A DNA stretch of 64,000 nucleotides from Amia ocellicauda (lineage: Eukaryota; Chordata; Actinopteri; Amiiformes; Amiidae), in assembly GCF_036373705.1 (NCBI RefSeq), contig NC_089850.1, forward strand, positions 45,491,548 through 45,555,547. Reading direction: 5' to 3'. The position numbers and the translations under genes are program-made. A model generated the notes under the pieces. That model did no database searches. It worked only from the letters and a program-made list of their open reading frames with translations, and was not told the origin of the DNA. This document shows positions 14,009 to 26,500 of this stretch, piece by piece (positions within the stretch are counted from its first letter, which is position 1; every line of letters begins with the position of its first letter).

Positions 14009-15911
14009 TATTTGACATACCAGGCTCAATATTCCACTCCCCCCCCACCCTCCCCAACTCACTAAAAAATTAACAATTACTCAATTTCTCTGCCTTCTCG
14101 TGGTAGAACAGTAATAATTTTCAGTTAATGAGAATTTTACTAGTTCTCCATTTAAAAATAAAATAATTAACCTGACATGCCGTGAACATTTCATGATTAA
14201 TTCAAGGATGCTCTTCTTTCTTGCGTTGATCGATATACTTTTCAAATTTGGAAAATATTCTACAAAAACAAGGGAGTAATTATTGTATTCCCTTTCCGGT
14301 TCTTGTGTTAAGTCCTTCAACATAACATGAATAACCTTGAATGGTATTATCATGTGTTAAACTACTGCAGATCTAATTAAAAGTTTTCCATGAATCCTAC
14401 ATGTCACAAAAGCACTATCATCCTGACAACCCACACTATTGAATTCAAGTAACATTTTTAAAATTAAAAACATGTATAAGTATCAATTACTGTGATATAT
14501 ATATATAAATATATCACAGAGGCAATTAATTACTTCAACAGTTTATTTGATTAATTTAATTGACATCAGGAAAGCATTGCCATTGAACTGGAGCTCCAGA
14601 GAAAATGTGGACTTCTCTCTACACTGTAGGATAAATCCACTAGGGAGGAAGGCACTCCGCAGACCACAGCTGGAGTGATGTACTCCCTTGACTTGATCCA
14701 GTCATTGGATTTAGAGTTGCAAGCACCCCTTGACAGTTAACCTTAAGACAAAGGTTAACCACCGCTTAAAGAAAATCTGAATATTTTATGAGTTTATGAG
14801 AAGGTCGTATGGTTTGCATACAATATATTGCCAGAGTACAAATCAACATACTCCTTGCAGCTCTGGGAGGTCATTCCAGAAGCTACATTTGCATCCAAGT
14901 AATCACCTAAATGTGAACGAAAGCAAACTACCATTCAAATGAAAAGAAAACAAACAATAGGGAATGCAAGTAAGAAAATAATTGAAATGTGCAGGTGACA
15001 CATACATGAGTATATAATACCATACATTTAAATAGCATGGACATTCAGCTTGAACGTTAAACTAGCACACTCTCCAAGAAATATTAATTATTTTATTTTT
15101 TAAATCAGGTCATGACAGTTGAGGTCAATGGGTCAATGGATTCATCATTTCACTACACGTATATTCATTTTCAAGATTTTTCTGTCTTTAGCATTTCATT
15201 CCTACGATGCTCTCAACTAACAGAAACCCATTTTTCTACTCTGTATGTAGGGACGCATCATTCTTCTCTGGGATGAGAGGATCACGGGTTATTTAAGTAA
15301 AGCTGTACGGACATACGAAACAAAAGAGCACTCGCAAAAAAGATGAAGAGTTTTACAGATGTGTGGGTGTATCCTGATCTGCACCACTGCTAAATAGTTC
15401 TGCTGTTGCTGGAGTCATCTCCTGACACATAGATGTTAAAAAAGCAAATAAGTCAAATGCACATCTTTCATGCATTATTTTTAAACAGGCGCAATATGGG
15501 ACCTGCAGAATGTGTGTTGTGTATAAGGGGGTTGAGATTAAAGTCTGTCTTGTCCACAATTCATTTTGATTGAGTGTTAGGAACCAAGTAGATATGTACA
15601 GACAGCAGCCAGTGTCTACTCTAGTCAAGTTTAATAAAAGGTATCTGTTTGATCAAAGACAGCTGTTCTGGGGAGTACAAGGGTTTATTTCTTTGATTCC
15701 CAGTGTATTGGATGTAAGTATTTGATGGTTGGTTAACATAGGCTATACACATACCGCACTGTATTTTAAGAGCTCTACCATATTAAAATGAGCGTACAGC
15801 CGAGTTTGTCATGTTTCTCACTTCTGCTTCTATAGTATAAATGCCAGACTGTGCTGAGGATACACAAGAGCAAATTACCAAGTCATACTTATATATATAT
15901 ATACACACATA
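14009..15911. other. Intergenic, nothing recognised
   Basis: AT-rich DNA with a short hairpin near 14.5 kb and a small (TA)n run just before the Tc1 island. No exon-like segment was seen. Confidence 0.6.
14490..14519. repeat. Short hairpin-forming inverted repeat
   Basis: Arms CTGTGATATAT (14490-14500) and ATATATCACAG (14509-14519) are exact complements around an 8-bp AT loop. Confidence 0.8.
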
Positions 15912-16296
15912 CACTCACCTAAAGGATTATTAGGAACACCTGTTCAATTTCTCATTAATGCAATTATCTAACCAACCAATCACATGGCAGTTGCTTCAAT
16001 GCATTTAGGGGTGTGGTCCTGGTCAAGACAATCTCCTGAACTCCAAACTGAATGTCTGAATGGGAAAGAAAGGTGATTTAAGCAATTTTGAGCGTGGCAT
16101 GGTTGTTGGTGCCAGACGGGCCGGTCTGAGTATTTCACAATCTGCTCAGTTACTGGGATTTTCACGCACAACCATTTCTAGGGTTTACAAAGAATGGTGT
16201 GAAAAAGGAAAAACATCCAGTATGCGGCAGTCCTGTGGGCGAAAATGCCTTGTTGATGCTAGAGGTCAGAGGAGAATGGGCCGACTCATTCAAGCT
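15912..16296 (+). mobile_element. Truncated inverted copy of the same Tc1 element
   Basis: 385 bp equal to the transposase-start end of the full element (reverse complement of 17170-17554). By eye there are two mismatches and no indels. It has the terminal repeat, a TA at 15910-15911, and the first 79 transposase codons in perfect agreement. It breaks off after CATTCAAGCT, where unrelated sequence begins. It lies in opposite orientation to the full copy 38 bp away, so the two make a near-perfect inverted repeat with an 873-bp spacer. The encoded fragment lacks the catalytic domain. Confidence 0.93.
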
Positions 16297-16333
16297 ATAC
16301 TTTTAATATCTGTAGATCACACACACATATATA

Positions 16334-17554
16334 CACTCACCTAAAGGATTATTAGGAACACCATACTAATACTGTGTTTGACCCCCTTTCGCCTTCAGAA
16401 CTGCCTTAATTCTACGTGGCATTGATTCAACAAGGTGCTGAAAGCATTTTTTAGAAATGTTGGCCCATATTGATAGGATAGCATCTTGCAGCTGATGGAG
16501 ATTTGTGGGATGCACATCCAGGGCACGAAGCTCCCGTTCCACCACATCCCAAAGATGCTCTATTGGGTTGAGATCTGGTGACTGTGGGGGCCAGTTTAGT
16601 ACAGTGAACTCATTGTCATGTTCAAGAAACCAATTTGAAATGATTCGACCTTCGTGACATGGTGCATTATCCTGCTGGAAGTAGCCATCAGAGGATGGGT
16701 ACATGGTGGTCATAAAGGGATGGACATGGTCAGAAACAATGCTCAGGTAGGCCGTGGCATTTAAACGATGCCCAATTGGCACTAAGGGGCCTAAAGTGTG
16801 CCAAGAAAACATCCCCCACACCATTACACCACCACCACCAGCCTGCACATTGGTAACAAGGCATGATGGATCCATGTTCTCATTCTGTTTACGCCAAATT
16901 CTGACTCTACCATCTGAATGTCTCAACAGAAATCGAGACTCATCAGACCAGGCAACATTTTTCCAGTCTTCAACTGTCCAATTTTGGTGAGCTTGTGCAA
17001 ATTGTAGCCTCTTTTTCCTATTTGTAGTGGAGATGAGTGGTACCCGGTGGGGTCTTCTGCTGTTGTAGCCCATCCGCCTCAAGGTTGTACGTGTTGTGGC
17101 TTCACAAATGCTTTGCTGCATACCTCGGTTGTAACGAGTGGTTATTTCAGTCAAAGTTGCTCTTCTATCAGCTTGAATCAGTCGGCCCATTCTCCTCTGA
17201 CCTCTAGCATCAACAAGGCATTTTCGCCCACAGGACTGCCGCATACTGGATGTTTTTCCCTTTTCACACCATTCTTTGTAAACCCTAGAAATGGTTGTGC
17301 GTGAAAATCCCAGTAACTGAGCAGATTGTGAAATACTCAGACCGGCCCGTCTGGCACCAACAACCATGCCACGCTCAAAATTGCTTAAATCACCTTTCTT
17401 TCCCATTCAGACATTCAGTTTGGAGTTCAGGAGATTGTCTTGACCAGGACCACACCCCTAAATGCATTGAAGCAACTGCCATGTGATTGGTTGGTTAGAT
17501 AATTGCATTAATGAGAAATTGAACAGGTGTTCCTAATAATCCTTTAGATGAGTG
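16334..17554 (-). mobile_element. Full-length Tc1-like DNA transposon (1221 bp)
   Basis: Element with terminal inverted repeats of about 29 bp beginning CACTCACCTAAAGGATT at the left and its complement at the right, with one mismatch (C/T at repeat position 7). It is bounded by TA dinucleotides (16332-16333 and 17555-17556), the Tc1 target duplication. It holds one intact transposase gene on the minus strand. Closely related families are known to be spread across fishes and lampreys by horizontal transfer; the match to a named family was not tested. Confidence 0.93.
16366..17406 (-). CDS. Tc1/mariner transposase, apparently intact
   Basis: Uninterrupted 346-aa transposase, the usual length for Tc1-type DD34E enzymes, encoded inside the element at 16334-17554. 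The N-terminus is a paired-like helix-turn-helix region (NFERGMVVGARRAGLSISQS through TTISRVYKEW) that binds the inverted repeats. Catalytic acids are visible: Asp in AWSDESRF, Asp in QQDNAPCH and Glu in SPDLNPIEHLW, with about 34 residues between the second and third. The C-terminus has LVESMPRRIKAVLKAKGG, shared by fish Tc1 families. There are no stops or frameshifts, so recent activity is possible. This cut-and-paste mobile gene is unrelated to the flanking host genes. Confidence 0.95.
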   Translation of the reverse strand: MGKKGDLSNFERGMVVGARRAGLSISQSAQLLGFSRTTISRVYKEWCEKGKTSSMRQSCGRKCLVDARGQRRMGRLIQADRRATLTEITTRYNRGMQQSICEATTRTTLRRMGYNSRRPHRVPLISTTNRKKRLQFAQAHQNWTVEDWKNVAWSDESRFLLRHSDGRVRIWRKQNENMDPSCLVTNVQAGGGGVMVWGMFSWHTLGPLVPIGHRLNATAYLSIVSDHVHPFMTTMYPSSDGYFQQDNAPCHEGRIISNWFLEHDNEFTVLNWPPQSPDLNPIEHLWDVVERELRALDVHPTNLHQLQDAILSIWANISKKCFQHLVESMPRRIKAVLKAKGGQTQY

Positions 17555-17570
17555 TATATATACATACATT

Positions 17571-17783
17571 CATTTTGGACTGACCTCCACCACCATCATC
17601 AAAACACCAAATGAGGGAATATCTTTTGGAAGAATGATGTTTATCCCTCCAGTAGAGTCCAGAGACTCATAGAATCTGTGCCAAGAACATTGAAGCTGTT
17701 CTGGTGACTTGTGGTGCCCAACACCTTACTGAGACACTATATGTTGGTTTTTCCTTTAATTTGTCACCTGTCTGTAATTTGAC
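17571..17783 (+). mobile_element. Decayed 3' end of a different Tc1-like transposon
   Basis: One frame (17648-17707) reads SSRVQRLIESVPRTLKLFW then stop, matching the C-terminal signature of Tc1 transposases (usually FQRLIESMPRRIEAVL). It is followed by a terminal-region stretch ending GTTGGTTTTTCCTTTAATTTG. Other stops and frame changes show it is dead. It differs in sequence from the neighbouring intact element, so it belongs to another family. Confidence 0.7.

Positions 17784-17784
<1 letters not shown>

Positions 17785-17833
<49 letters not shown>
17785..17833. repeat. (AT)n(AC)n microsatellite
   Basis: Compound dinucleotide repeat directly after the decayed Tc1 3' end. Confidence 0.95.
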
Positions 17834-18361
17834 TACAATAAATTAATGACAGAATAAAAATGTATCTAAACTATCATTTCAATTTTTGTACTGATTCTTG
17901 GATTATATATTTCCTTTGCATTTTTACAGATTGCTTTTATAAATAATTCATGACATTGATATTTGATCATACATATAGATATGTAACACACACACACACA
18001 CATTAATTCACCCTCCTTCCTCTTTGCAATATCTCCACGTGGAAGGTGGCACAAAGTGCTCCTGCATCTGTCCTGTGCGAAGTAATTCAATCACAGCTTC
18101 TCTTCGTATTTCACTCGCTTCTTTCATGGTCAGTTTTGTAATGGCCTACCAGCTCTAAAGGAAAAGGTCATGCATCAAACAAAACTAATGGAAACACTCA
18201 CGGCTTAAAAGATTATAGAGTTTAAGTGCATCATTTGTCCATTCTTAATATAAAAGTGAATCTCTCCTTTCAGCTTACTTAGTTACAAATTATGCAAGAC
18301 AGGATTATGATTTGAAATTAAGTGAGTCATCTATATATTAATTACATGCCTGAAGAGAAGT

Positions 18362-18755
18362 ATTTGATCAATGCAAACTACCAGTGCTCACGTATGGCAG
18401 TTAAATCTGGGCACAAATGTGAAATTATTACAGAAACTGCAGACAACACAAAGAAGCATGGATAGAAGACTTCTTGGAATAACAGAAGACAGGAACATGA
18501 ATGAATGGATCCAAGAACAAAACTGTGACAATTGTTAAAACGCCAATGGGCCTGATGTTACAAGAACAAATCAACAGTGGACAATTGAAGGTATCGAATG
18601 GAGCCCAAGAGATTAAAAAAGAAAAGCACATAAAAGTTGGGGAGATGAAATCAACTTTACAAGTGTAACATGGAAAAGGGGAGCTATAGATCGGAGCAAA
18701 TGGAAATATCTTGGGTAGGCCTTCATCCTTCAGTGGATCAATACAGCTTTAAGAT
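18362..18755 (+). mobile_element. RTE-like LINE 3' relic
   Basis: Broken reading frames resemble the C-terminal end of RTE/BovB-type endonuclease-reverse transcriptases: FDQCKLPVLTYG, then LQTTQRSMDRRLLGITEDRN and MNEWIQEQ, then SWGDEINFTSVTWKRGA and RSKWKYLG followed by AFILQWINTA. Stops and frameshifts separate the pieces. The match is from memory of the family pattern, so the exact clade is uncertain. Confidence 0.7.
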
Positions 18756-20084
18756 ACGTATATCTGTATCTACATAAAAAGTTTTTATAGATTATTTTTT
18801 TAATGTAATGTACCTAAAATACAGAAGATATTCTGTTATATGGTTAGTTGTTGGTCTCACAAGTGTAACACTTTAAAAATAATTAATTAGTTTAAGCACT
18901 TGGAATAAAGAAAGTTTGAATTTTGATAGTTAAAATAACTTTTTTTACCTTTGTTTCTAAATATTGAGTATCATTTACTAAATATGTTCCAAATAGCGAT
19001 TGTGTTCTACTGCAGCATTTTGAAGAAAGAAGGAAAAACTGTTTTACGAGTATTTGAAAAATAAAACTGAAAACTCTCTCAAAGATGAATGATGAATGTG
19101 AACGCATAGGGGAACTTTAAATCTCATATGAAAGCACTTGAGGGAGAGGGTGAATATAAATGTGAGGAACAGTTTGAGTCCATTGGCTGCGTTTGTAGTT
19201 CGTTTCAACATGAAGTTGAAACGGTGTTATTTACAGATAAGAGTTCTATTTCTGAGATGAAGTGTGCAGTGTGCCGAATATCATCTGCAACTGTTGTTCC
19301 TATGGGTACAAATTAAAAAGAATGCCAAAAACATTACATTTCGACAGAGTGATTTCCCTCTGGAATCACCATTGATTTGGCCTGGTGTTTGTGGAAGGGG
19401 AACGCTCCGATTTACCCATCAAATGAAACTGAATACCAGTTCAAATTAAGCAGTCCAAGTATCAGTAAATGAACGTACAACAAAACATGAAAGCAGGAGT
19501 CCTGTGTCTCTGCATAAAGTATTTATGCCAATAACACCTCAATAAGAGTTAGTAATTTCCCCAGGGTAGTAGATCTACAACAGAAGACCTTATCTATTAC
19601 CCCAGCTTCAGACATTAAAAACAAAGTATATGTGGAATAAAAATAAAAAATCTACTTGTCAAACAGGATCTTACAAATAGTATGCATTGGTAATATATAC
19701 TACTACCACTACTACTAATGTTGTATTTTCATTATTATTTACGAACAATGAGGGACACTAACTTGTGTCCTAATACAAATGTTAAATTGTTTATTTGACA
19801 TTTTTTAAAGGCTACATAAAAATCTACACACTTGAATGTTTCTTGGGACATGCCTAGCTCTAGAATGTACAAATATATCAAGTTTTGTAATCTCAAACTT
19901 ACTTACAATGCTTCCATAATCATGGCATGTCCTTGACACTTATAATTAGTTAATTTTAAGATCAAAAAACAAAAAATGGTACTTCATATGCAACATTGAT
20001 TTACATAAAATAACCTTATCATAAACAATATCTATTTGAATGTGAGGATACATGCACAGTGAAATAAAAACAATGCCATTTTTA
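18756..20084. other. Intergenic spacer before the HADHB 3' end
   Basis: AT-rich sequence without recognisable exons or repeats. Confidence 0.6.
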
Positions 20085-20552
20085 GTTTCACATTCTCAGT
20101 TTATTGTTCCGATATGTTGACTTAAACCTCAGCTATACCTCGTCGCACAAAGACTGGCACACGCAGCAGTTCTGCATGACTACATCCTAGGTATTATGAA
20201 GAGTTTTTAATTCATTACTTTTCAGCAGACCCATGACATCTGTATTGTGAAATTAATCTATGTTATGAGGGAGCCCAAGATTAAACCGCTTGAGAAAACT
20301 CAGCCCATTCAGCAGGAAAAACTGGGCGTCCACTTCTGTTATTCATGAGCTCAGCCTTGAGAAGGCACTCTGAACAGACCGTTGATTATACCCTCAGAAT
20401 ACAATTCATTACATAAAGGCAACGTGGCAACAGTATTTACATTGATAAACAGTCCCCACAACACTGGTATTGTAATGTAACCTTTTCTTTCTTTGTAAGT
20501 GCACTGGAATGGCTCTCTCGGGGGTGTTTCCAAAACCATCTCTCTTCTCTAT
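20085..20552 (-). other. HADHB: HADHB 3' untranslated region with poly(A) signal
   Basis: Sequence following the TAA stop on the minus strand. A canonical AATAAA (plus-strand TTTATT, 20100-20105) lies about 450 nt after the stop, so cleavage near 20080-20090 is likely. Earlier weaker signals cannot be excluded. Confidence 0.6.
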
Positions 20553-23500
20553 TTATTGGGGATAAGCTTCCACAATCATAGCATGTCCCTGGAAAAAGAC
20601 AAAATACAAGTATTTACTGTATGTACAGATGCAAATATGACATTTCTGTATGCAGGCATGAGGCTGATCCTTGGAAGTTTTAGTAGTCATGACAATTCAG
20701 GAGCATAAGCTGTGATTGACATTACCTGCCCCCCTGCTGCACAGGCAGCAACCAAGGCATACTGGCCTCCCTCCTTCATCAACCTGTGAGCCGCGGTGGT
20801 GATCAAACGGCAGCCAGTGGCACCAAAGGGATGTCCCAGGGACAGGGACCCTCCCCAAGTGTTAAACTTCTCCAGAGGGGGGGCACCAACCTAAAGAATA
20901 AATACATACATAAATATACATACATTACGCTGATGCACAGACAGACAATAACTTGAAAAATAAAAATTGCCTCCCCTGAAGTACATGCATTACTTTCATC
21001 TGACTAAAAGCAAAAGCAGCACAGAGCGCACCACTCCCAAGCACAATTCTGTGAGAAATGACTGTCAACTTTATAACTCATTCGTTTTACCCGCACACCA
21101 ACAAACACTGTGGTTCTTGGAATACCTAATACAATAGGTTTTCCCCAATTTCAACCGAATAGCTTCAAACGATCAACATCATAAAAATGCTAACGACGCT
21201 ACCATGCAAACATGTCCAATAGCTGCTAGTGCCTTTAAATTAAACCTCACATACAACAAGAACAATGAGTATAAACATTATTATTAATTATAGAGCGTTT
21301 TTCATAGGCCTCATCTGAAAGAGCAAAACCATAAGAAAAGTTAAATACATTTACCTTGGATTTCCTGCCCATATATGTTTGGGCAAACCAGTCAGAGTCC
21401 AAGGCTTTAAAGTTAGCCATAATTTGCCCCTAAGAAAAACAAAATATTTGTTTTTGCACCATCATATATAACAAGTATTTATATATTAATACAACTTAAA
21501 AAGCTCAAATCCATAGCTGTCACTATTCAAATATATTCAGCATTTCCAACTGCATGGCCCTCCTCCCACACTTCAGTCATGTCAAGAAAATACTCTAGTA
21601 CTTACTGCAAAAGCTTCATGAAATTCAAAAACATCAATGTCAGCCAAAGTCAAGCCACTCTTTTCAAGGACTTTAGGTGTGCCGTATGTTGGCCTAAATC
21701 AAAGGGAAATTGAACTTGGTATCCATGAATTGTAACAAACCAATATATTGTAAAGGTGACAGAACCACAGTGCTTTGGGGAAACATGTTCAAAGTATTTG
21801 ACCATTATTATAATATTTTTAAATACACCCTTCCACAAATTTAAATAAGGAATTTAGTTAATGTAACTCAAAATGCAAGACTTACCCCAGCAGGAGCTGA
21901 TCCTTTGGGTCCTGGGACACATACACAAAATCTCTGGGACAACAGAAAAATATTAATGGGGAAGAGGGGCACAACACAAATCAGGCCAGACACAAAGTAT
22001 TACAAAATTGAGCATAGATCAATCTTTCACAGCCATCTTTCAATATTAATAATTATTATTAGGGCACAACAGATATCAGAGCACCAATATTAATCGGCCG
22101 ATATTTGCCTTTTACAGAAATATCTGTATCGGCACATACTCCACCGATAATGCACCGATACATTTTCTCAAACTACTGGCTACATTTTTTTTTTTTTTTA
22201 GATCCTTCGTCAGACTTCAGACAATAAATAAATACATGTTAATTTGATTTTACAGTCGTTATTATAATTATTTACCATTATGTTTTAACAGTGCTTTAGT
22301 TTTCGCTGGAAACTCCGACTCCACAATGATTCTCATGAGCAGCGGCGCTGTGTGTACTACTGAGTGCCATGGTGAAACAAAAACACACCCATAGAAAAAC
22401 ATTGGGCTCATAAACCCATAAACGTAGGTTTTACTAAAACCCTCATAACCAACAGAAAGTGTTTTTAAAAGCTGTGCTGCAGCTGAGTATCCATGGTTTT
22501 GATTGTTACTTTCCACAATCTAAAGAAAACGAGTGAAAAGACAGCTCTCAGACAATGTTGGATAAACCTGAAACTATACATGATATTTATCAAACTATTT
22601 CAAATCTTACATCATGGTTTGGATTTTTTTTTTAAACAAATGCAGCTGAGCTGTGCTGCCTGTGCTATAACCTGCCCCTGTTGTATTGGCAGTATTGAGC
22701 ACTGAGGAGGACTTAAGAGAACCTGACACATGTAAAATGCTAATGTAAGCCAGACCAGCACTTAATACCATCTTATTTGTTCTGATGTATAGAACATGCG
22801 CATTCATATTTTTCCTTTATTCTCCCTTATTTAAATTTAATTTTTACAATGTTTGATTTGTGGTTATTTAAGATTAAAACTAATGTTAAGTGTATTATGT
22901 AAAAATGCATATTTGACAATTTCTCTCTGACGGGGATGCATGCTAAAAAAAAGTGTTTTGCATGCTAACAAAAAAAGTAAATATCAGCAGATGTATAAGT
23001 AATCGGGGAAAATTAGCTTCCCAATTATTGGTATCACACCCAAAAATCCTGTATCAGTCGGGCTCTAATTATGATTTATTTCTTAGCAGACGCCTTTGTC
23101 CAGGATGACTTACAAAATATATAATACAGTTCACTATAAATTGGGAAGAAAATCTTCTCTATCTGCCATTTCTAAAGGGCACACTCAGGAGCCATAGTTA
23201 AACGTGTATTTTTAATTGACTGGAAAAACGAACACCTTACCTTAAGTAAGCTTTCGGCTTGTATCCCATTGCCAGCGCTTTCTCCTCCGACATGATAAGG
23301 ACTGCTGAAGCACCATCAGTCTGTTAAAAAGCAAACGTGTGAAAACATTTACTTATCTGCAATCTGTGTAAAGGGTTTCGCGCTGTATTCGTGAAGGGTT
23401 TAACAACTTCACATCTCCCGAGAGTATTTCTAACATGAATAGAGGTTCAAATAAACTGTAAAATTAATAGGAAAATGACTCATTCACGCCCAGCATCTTT

Positions 23501-26500
23501 AGATTAACCTGTGTGCACAGTGAATAATGCAGGAGAAAAATGTAGGAGATGCGAATTGGCGCCAACGTCTTTCTGAATACAATCCTTCGTGACAAACACA
23601 AATGAAGTGCTTACCAAGAAAGAGGAGTTTGCAGCAGTGACTGTCCCGTGGGGCTTCACAAAGGCAGGCTTCAGTTTGCCCATCTGCTCAATGGAACTTG
23701 GCCTAATACCATTGTCTTTAGTCACTGTGTCTCTTCCTGTTTAATTACAGAATTGTATTACACATGAACACAAACAAAATACCCATCAACATATGCATCA
23801 CTAAATTAGGCAAGTCCAAATGACATGCAGTTTTTCACAGTACTTCTGAGTGTTATAAACTGAGGCCGTTACTGTGAAAGTACAATTCAATTCAGACAAC
23901 TAGGGAAGTCCTCTAAGTCACCAAAACCAATCAAGGCTGCAGCACTGCAGCCACCTGTAAGCTTTGGATAAGAGCGTAAAAGGGACGAAGACAATAAATA
24001 AATGTACAGAATCAGAAGCTCCGGAGGAGGAAGGGAATTCATTCAAGTATCTACCTGGCACTTTGACGGTGATCACATCGCTGAGCAGGCCTGCATCCTG
24101 AGCCTTCTTGGCCAGGATGTGAGAGCGCAAGGCAAACTCGTCCTGCTCTAGGCGCGACACGCCAAAGGCCGCAGCCAGCCGGTCGGCAGAGTGGCCCATT
24201 GTCTCACTGGTGGAGAACTCAGCCACTGCGGGGAGCTGCATGGAGAGGGAGCCCGTCAACCACCCACAGAAAATCATAGAAGCCGTGTACTCCCCTGTGC
24301 CCTTGATTCTACCACAGGATGTGTAAATGGGAAGCAGAAATGTACCCGCCCCTTCATAAACTAAGTCAGTGACAGGTTACCTCAGGGGTGAGATAGCTGG
24401 GGCGGATTTTCCCGAGCAGGGCCAGCCTCTGACCCATGGTCTTGGCCTTGTTCAGTGATAACATGGTCTTCCTCATCTTTCGGCTGTGGCGAATAGGAAC
24501 GTCAGACATGAACTCCACCCCTCCAGCCACCACAGCGTCACACTGGCCGGCGGCGATCAGACCAGCGGCTGCACAGAAACAGGACTGGTCTTAGTGTGCA
24601 AGCGAACAATATCAATGTCTGCTCAGCGATCAGTCCGCCCCAGTACAACAGCAGACTGTTCCTGCTATTAGAGCGCACGTGAGACAGGACAGATAGCCAC
24701 GTGTAGAGGGGGAGATTCTGAAAACTATAGGGATACACAAATCTTAGCACAAAGGTTGCAGTTTGGAAACATCCCTCTATATGAGCAGCTCACTCACCTG
24801 TAGTCATTGCCTGGTTAGAAGAGATGCAGGCCATGGTGACTGTGTGGGCTGGGATTTTGTCTGAGAACCCTGCTCCCAGGGCAGCCTGAAACACACAGTT
24901 ATGAGAAATGAACACAGAACATGTGCAAAACAGTTATTTTGCAGAACTGGTGATTTGTCAAACAAGCATAACTGATTAGATTTCAGACAGGAAGATTTGC
25001 ATTAGTCAAAAAATAAAAATGTCAACTTCAAAAGGAGAAAAAATGGAAGGGCTGGTGTCAGTGCAAATTTTACAAAACACATTTTGAACTGAAATGACAG
25101 AACTTAATGAGATGTGCTGCTCAATTGAGCGATTTTCCACTGTACTTAGTGGGCGGGCTGGAACTTAATCAAGACAGGGCTGTGGGCAGTAAACAATACT
25201 GCTGCCAACTAGTGCAGAAGTCAAACTGCAGATAAATATACAACCAAGAGGTACAATCATGACAGCATGTGATTTCAAAGACATACAATAAAGCAGAGGT
25301 AATGTTGATTTAACAGACAGTCAGATTTTACAATCTGGTATGGGTATGCTGTATGGCATTAACCATTTAATCATCCAAAACACATCCATTTACAGAACAG
25401 ATATAGTTCATTTTTTTATACCAAAAGGAATATAAAATTCAGGTAATTTCACCCAAACAGCTGAGGTCTATATACTTTTGCCAAAGACACCAAGAAAACA
25501 ATGGTGACAAAAAGTAATAAAGTAAGAATTATGATGACAAAAGTAATACATTTAAATGAAGGAGTTTATGTTTGTAGTGCATTTATTTATGTATTTTTAC
25601 CTCTCTTGCAACATTGCTGGTTTTGACTTCCTGGATTACTGTTCCATAAACAATGTAGTCGACAGCATTTTTTGGGAGACTTGTCTTGGTGAGAAGGCCC
25701 CTATAGTGGAAGATGGCATTTGGTCAAATTCAAACTGCATTTAAAACACTGGGACTGGGAAAAACACAAATGGACAACTTTAAGGAATTCTGCTTGACTT
25801 GAAGCAAATGTATTTAATTACATTTATACCAAATGTTAGGTAATATTTTTTAGTTTTGCAAAAGGTAATTTGTAATGCTTAAATACACATTTGCTATAGA
25901 CATAATTATAATAAGTTGCTGTTTGGTGAACATTTCAATCCAGGATATTACAGGAAGAGCACACTTCACTATACTTACTGCAGTGCAGCTCTGGCCAAAT
26001 CATGAGGCATCAAATCACTGTAACTACAAACACAATTACAATATTTTACTTAAATGTGAAGACAATGATATAATGGTTATAAAAATGGTGACAAAAATAA
26101 TTCCAAACTTTAACAGAAATCTCAGTGTAACTCCAAGTCACCACTAGATGGTGGTTTTCTCTCTTTAACAATGGGTTTTTTAAATGGGTTCAATAATCCT
26201 GTGCAAAACTACGCATTTAAAAAAAAAAAAAAAAGTACTTTAAAGCATTTTCCAATAAGGAGTCAAATAAGTAGACCAATGATATCCTCTATTAATTCCT
26301 TTAATATTTACTTACGTGGTTCCAGACAGTAAAAAAGGTGTGCGAACACCCTCTACCAAGACGATGTTCTTGACTCCTGTTCTAGCCAGAGTCTTTTTGG
26401 TTTTAGGTTGCACTGTGATCAAGAAAAAAGCAGGATGAGAAAACCTATAGAAATGTAGTTCTAGATCCCGACACAGCAATACTCCATCTATTGATCAAAC

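Noticed and set aside
16754-17486. Plus-strand open frames at 16754-16990, 17047-17304 and 17295-17486
   Set aside because: They are antisense to the intact Tc1 transposase and its leader; the last is also duplicated antisense in the truncated copy at 15980-16171.
26135-26155. CCACTAGATGGTGG as a CTCF site in a HADHB intron
   Set aside because: It lacks the GGC of the core (GGT instead) and is palindromic by chance; weaker than the two listed motifs.
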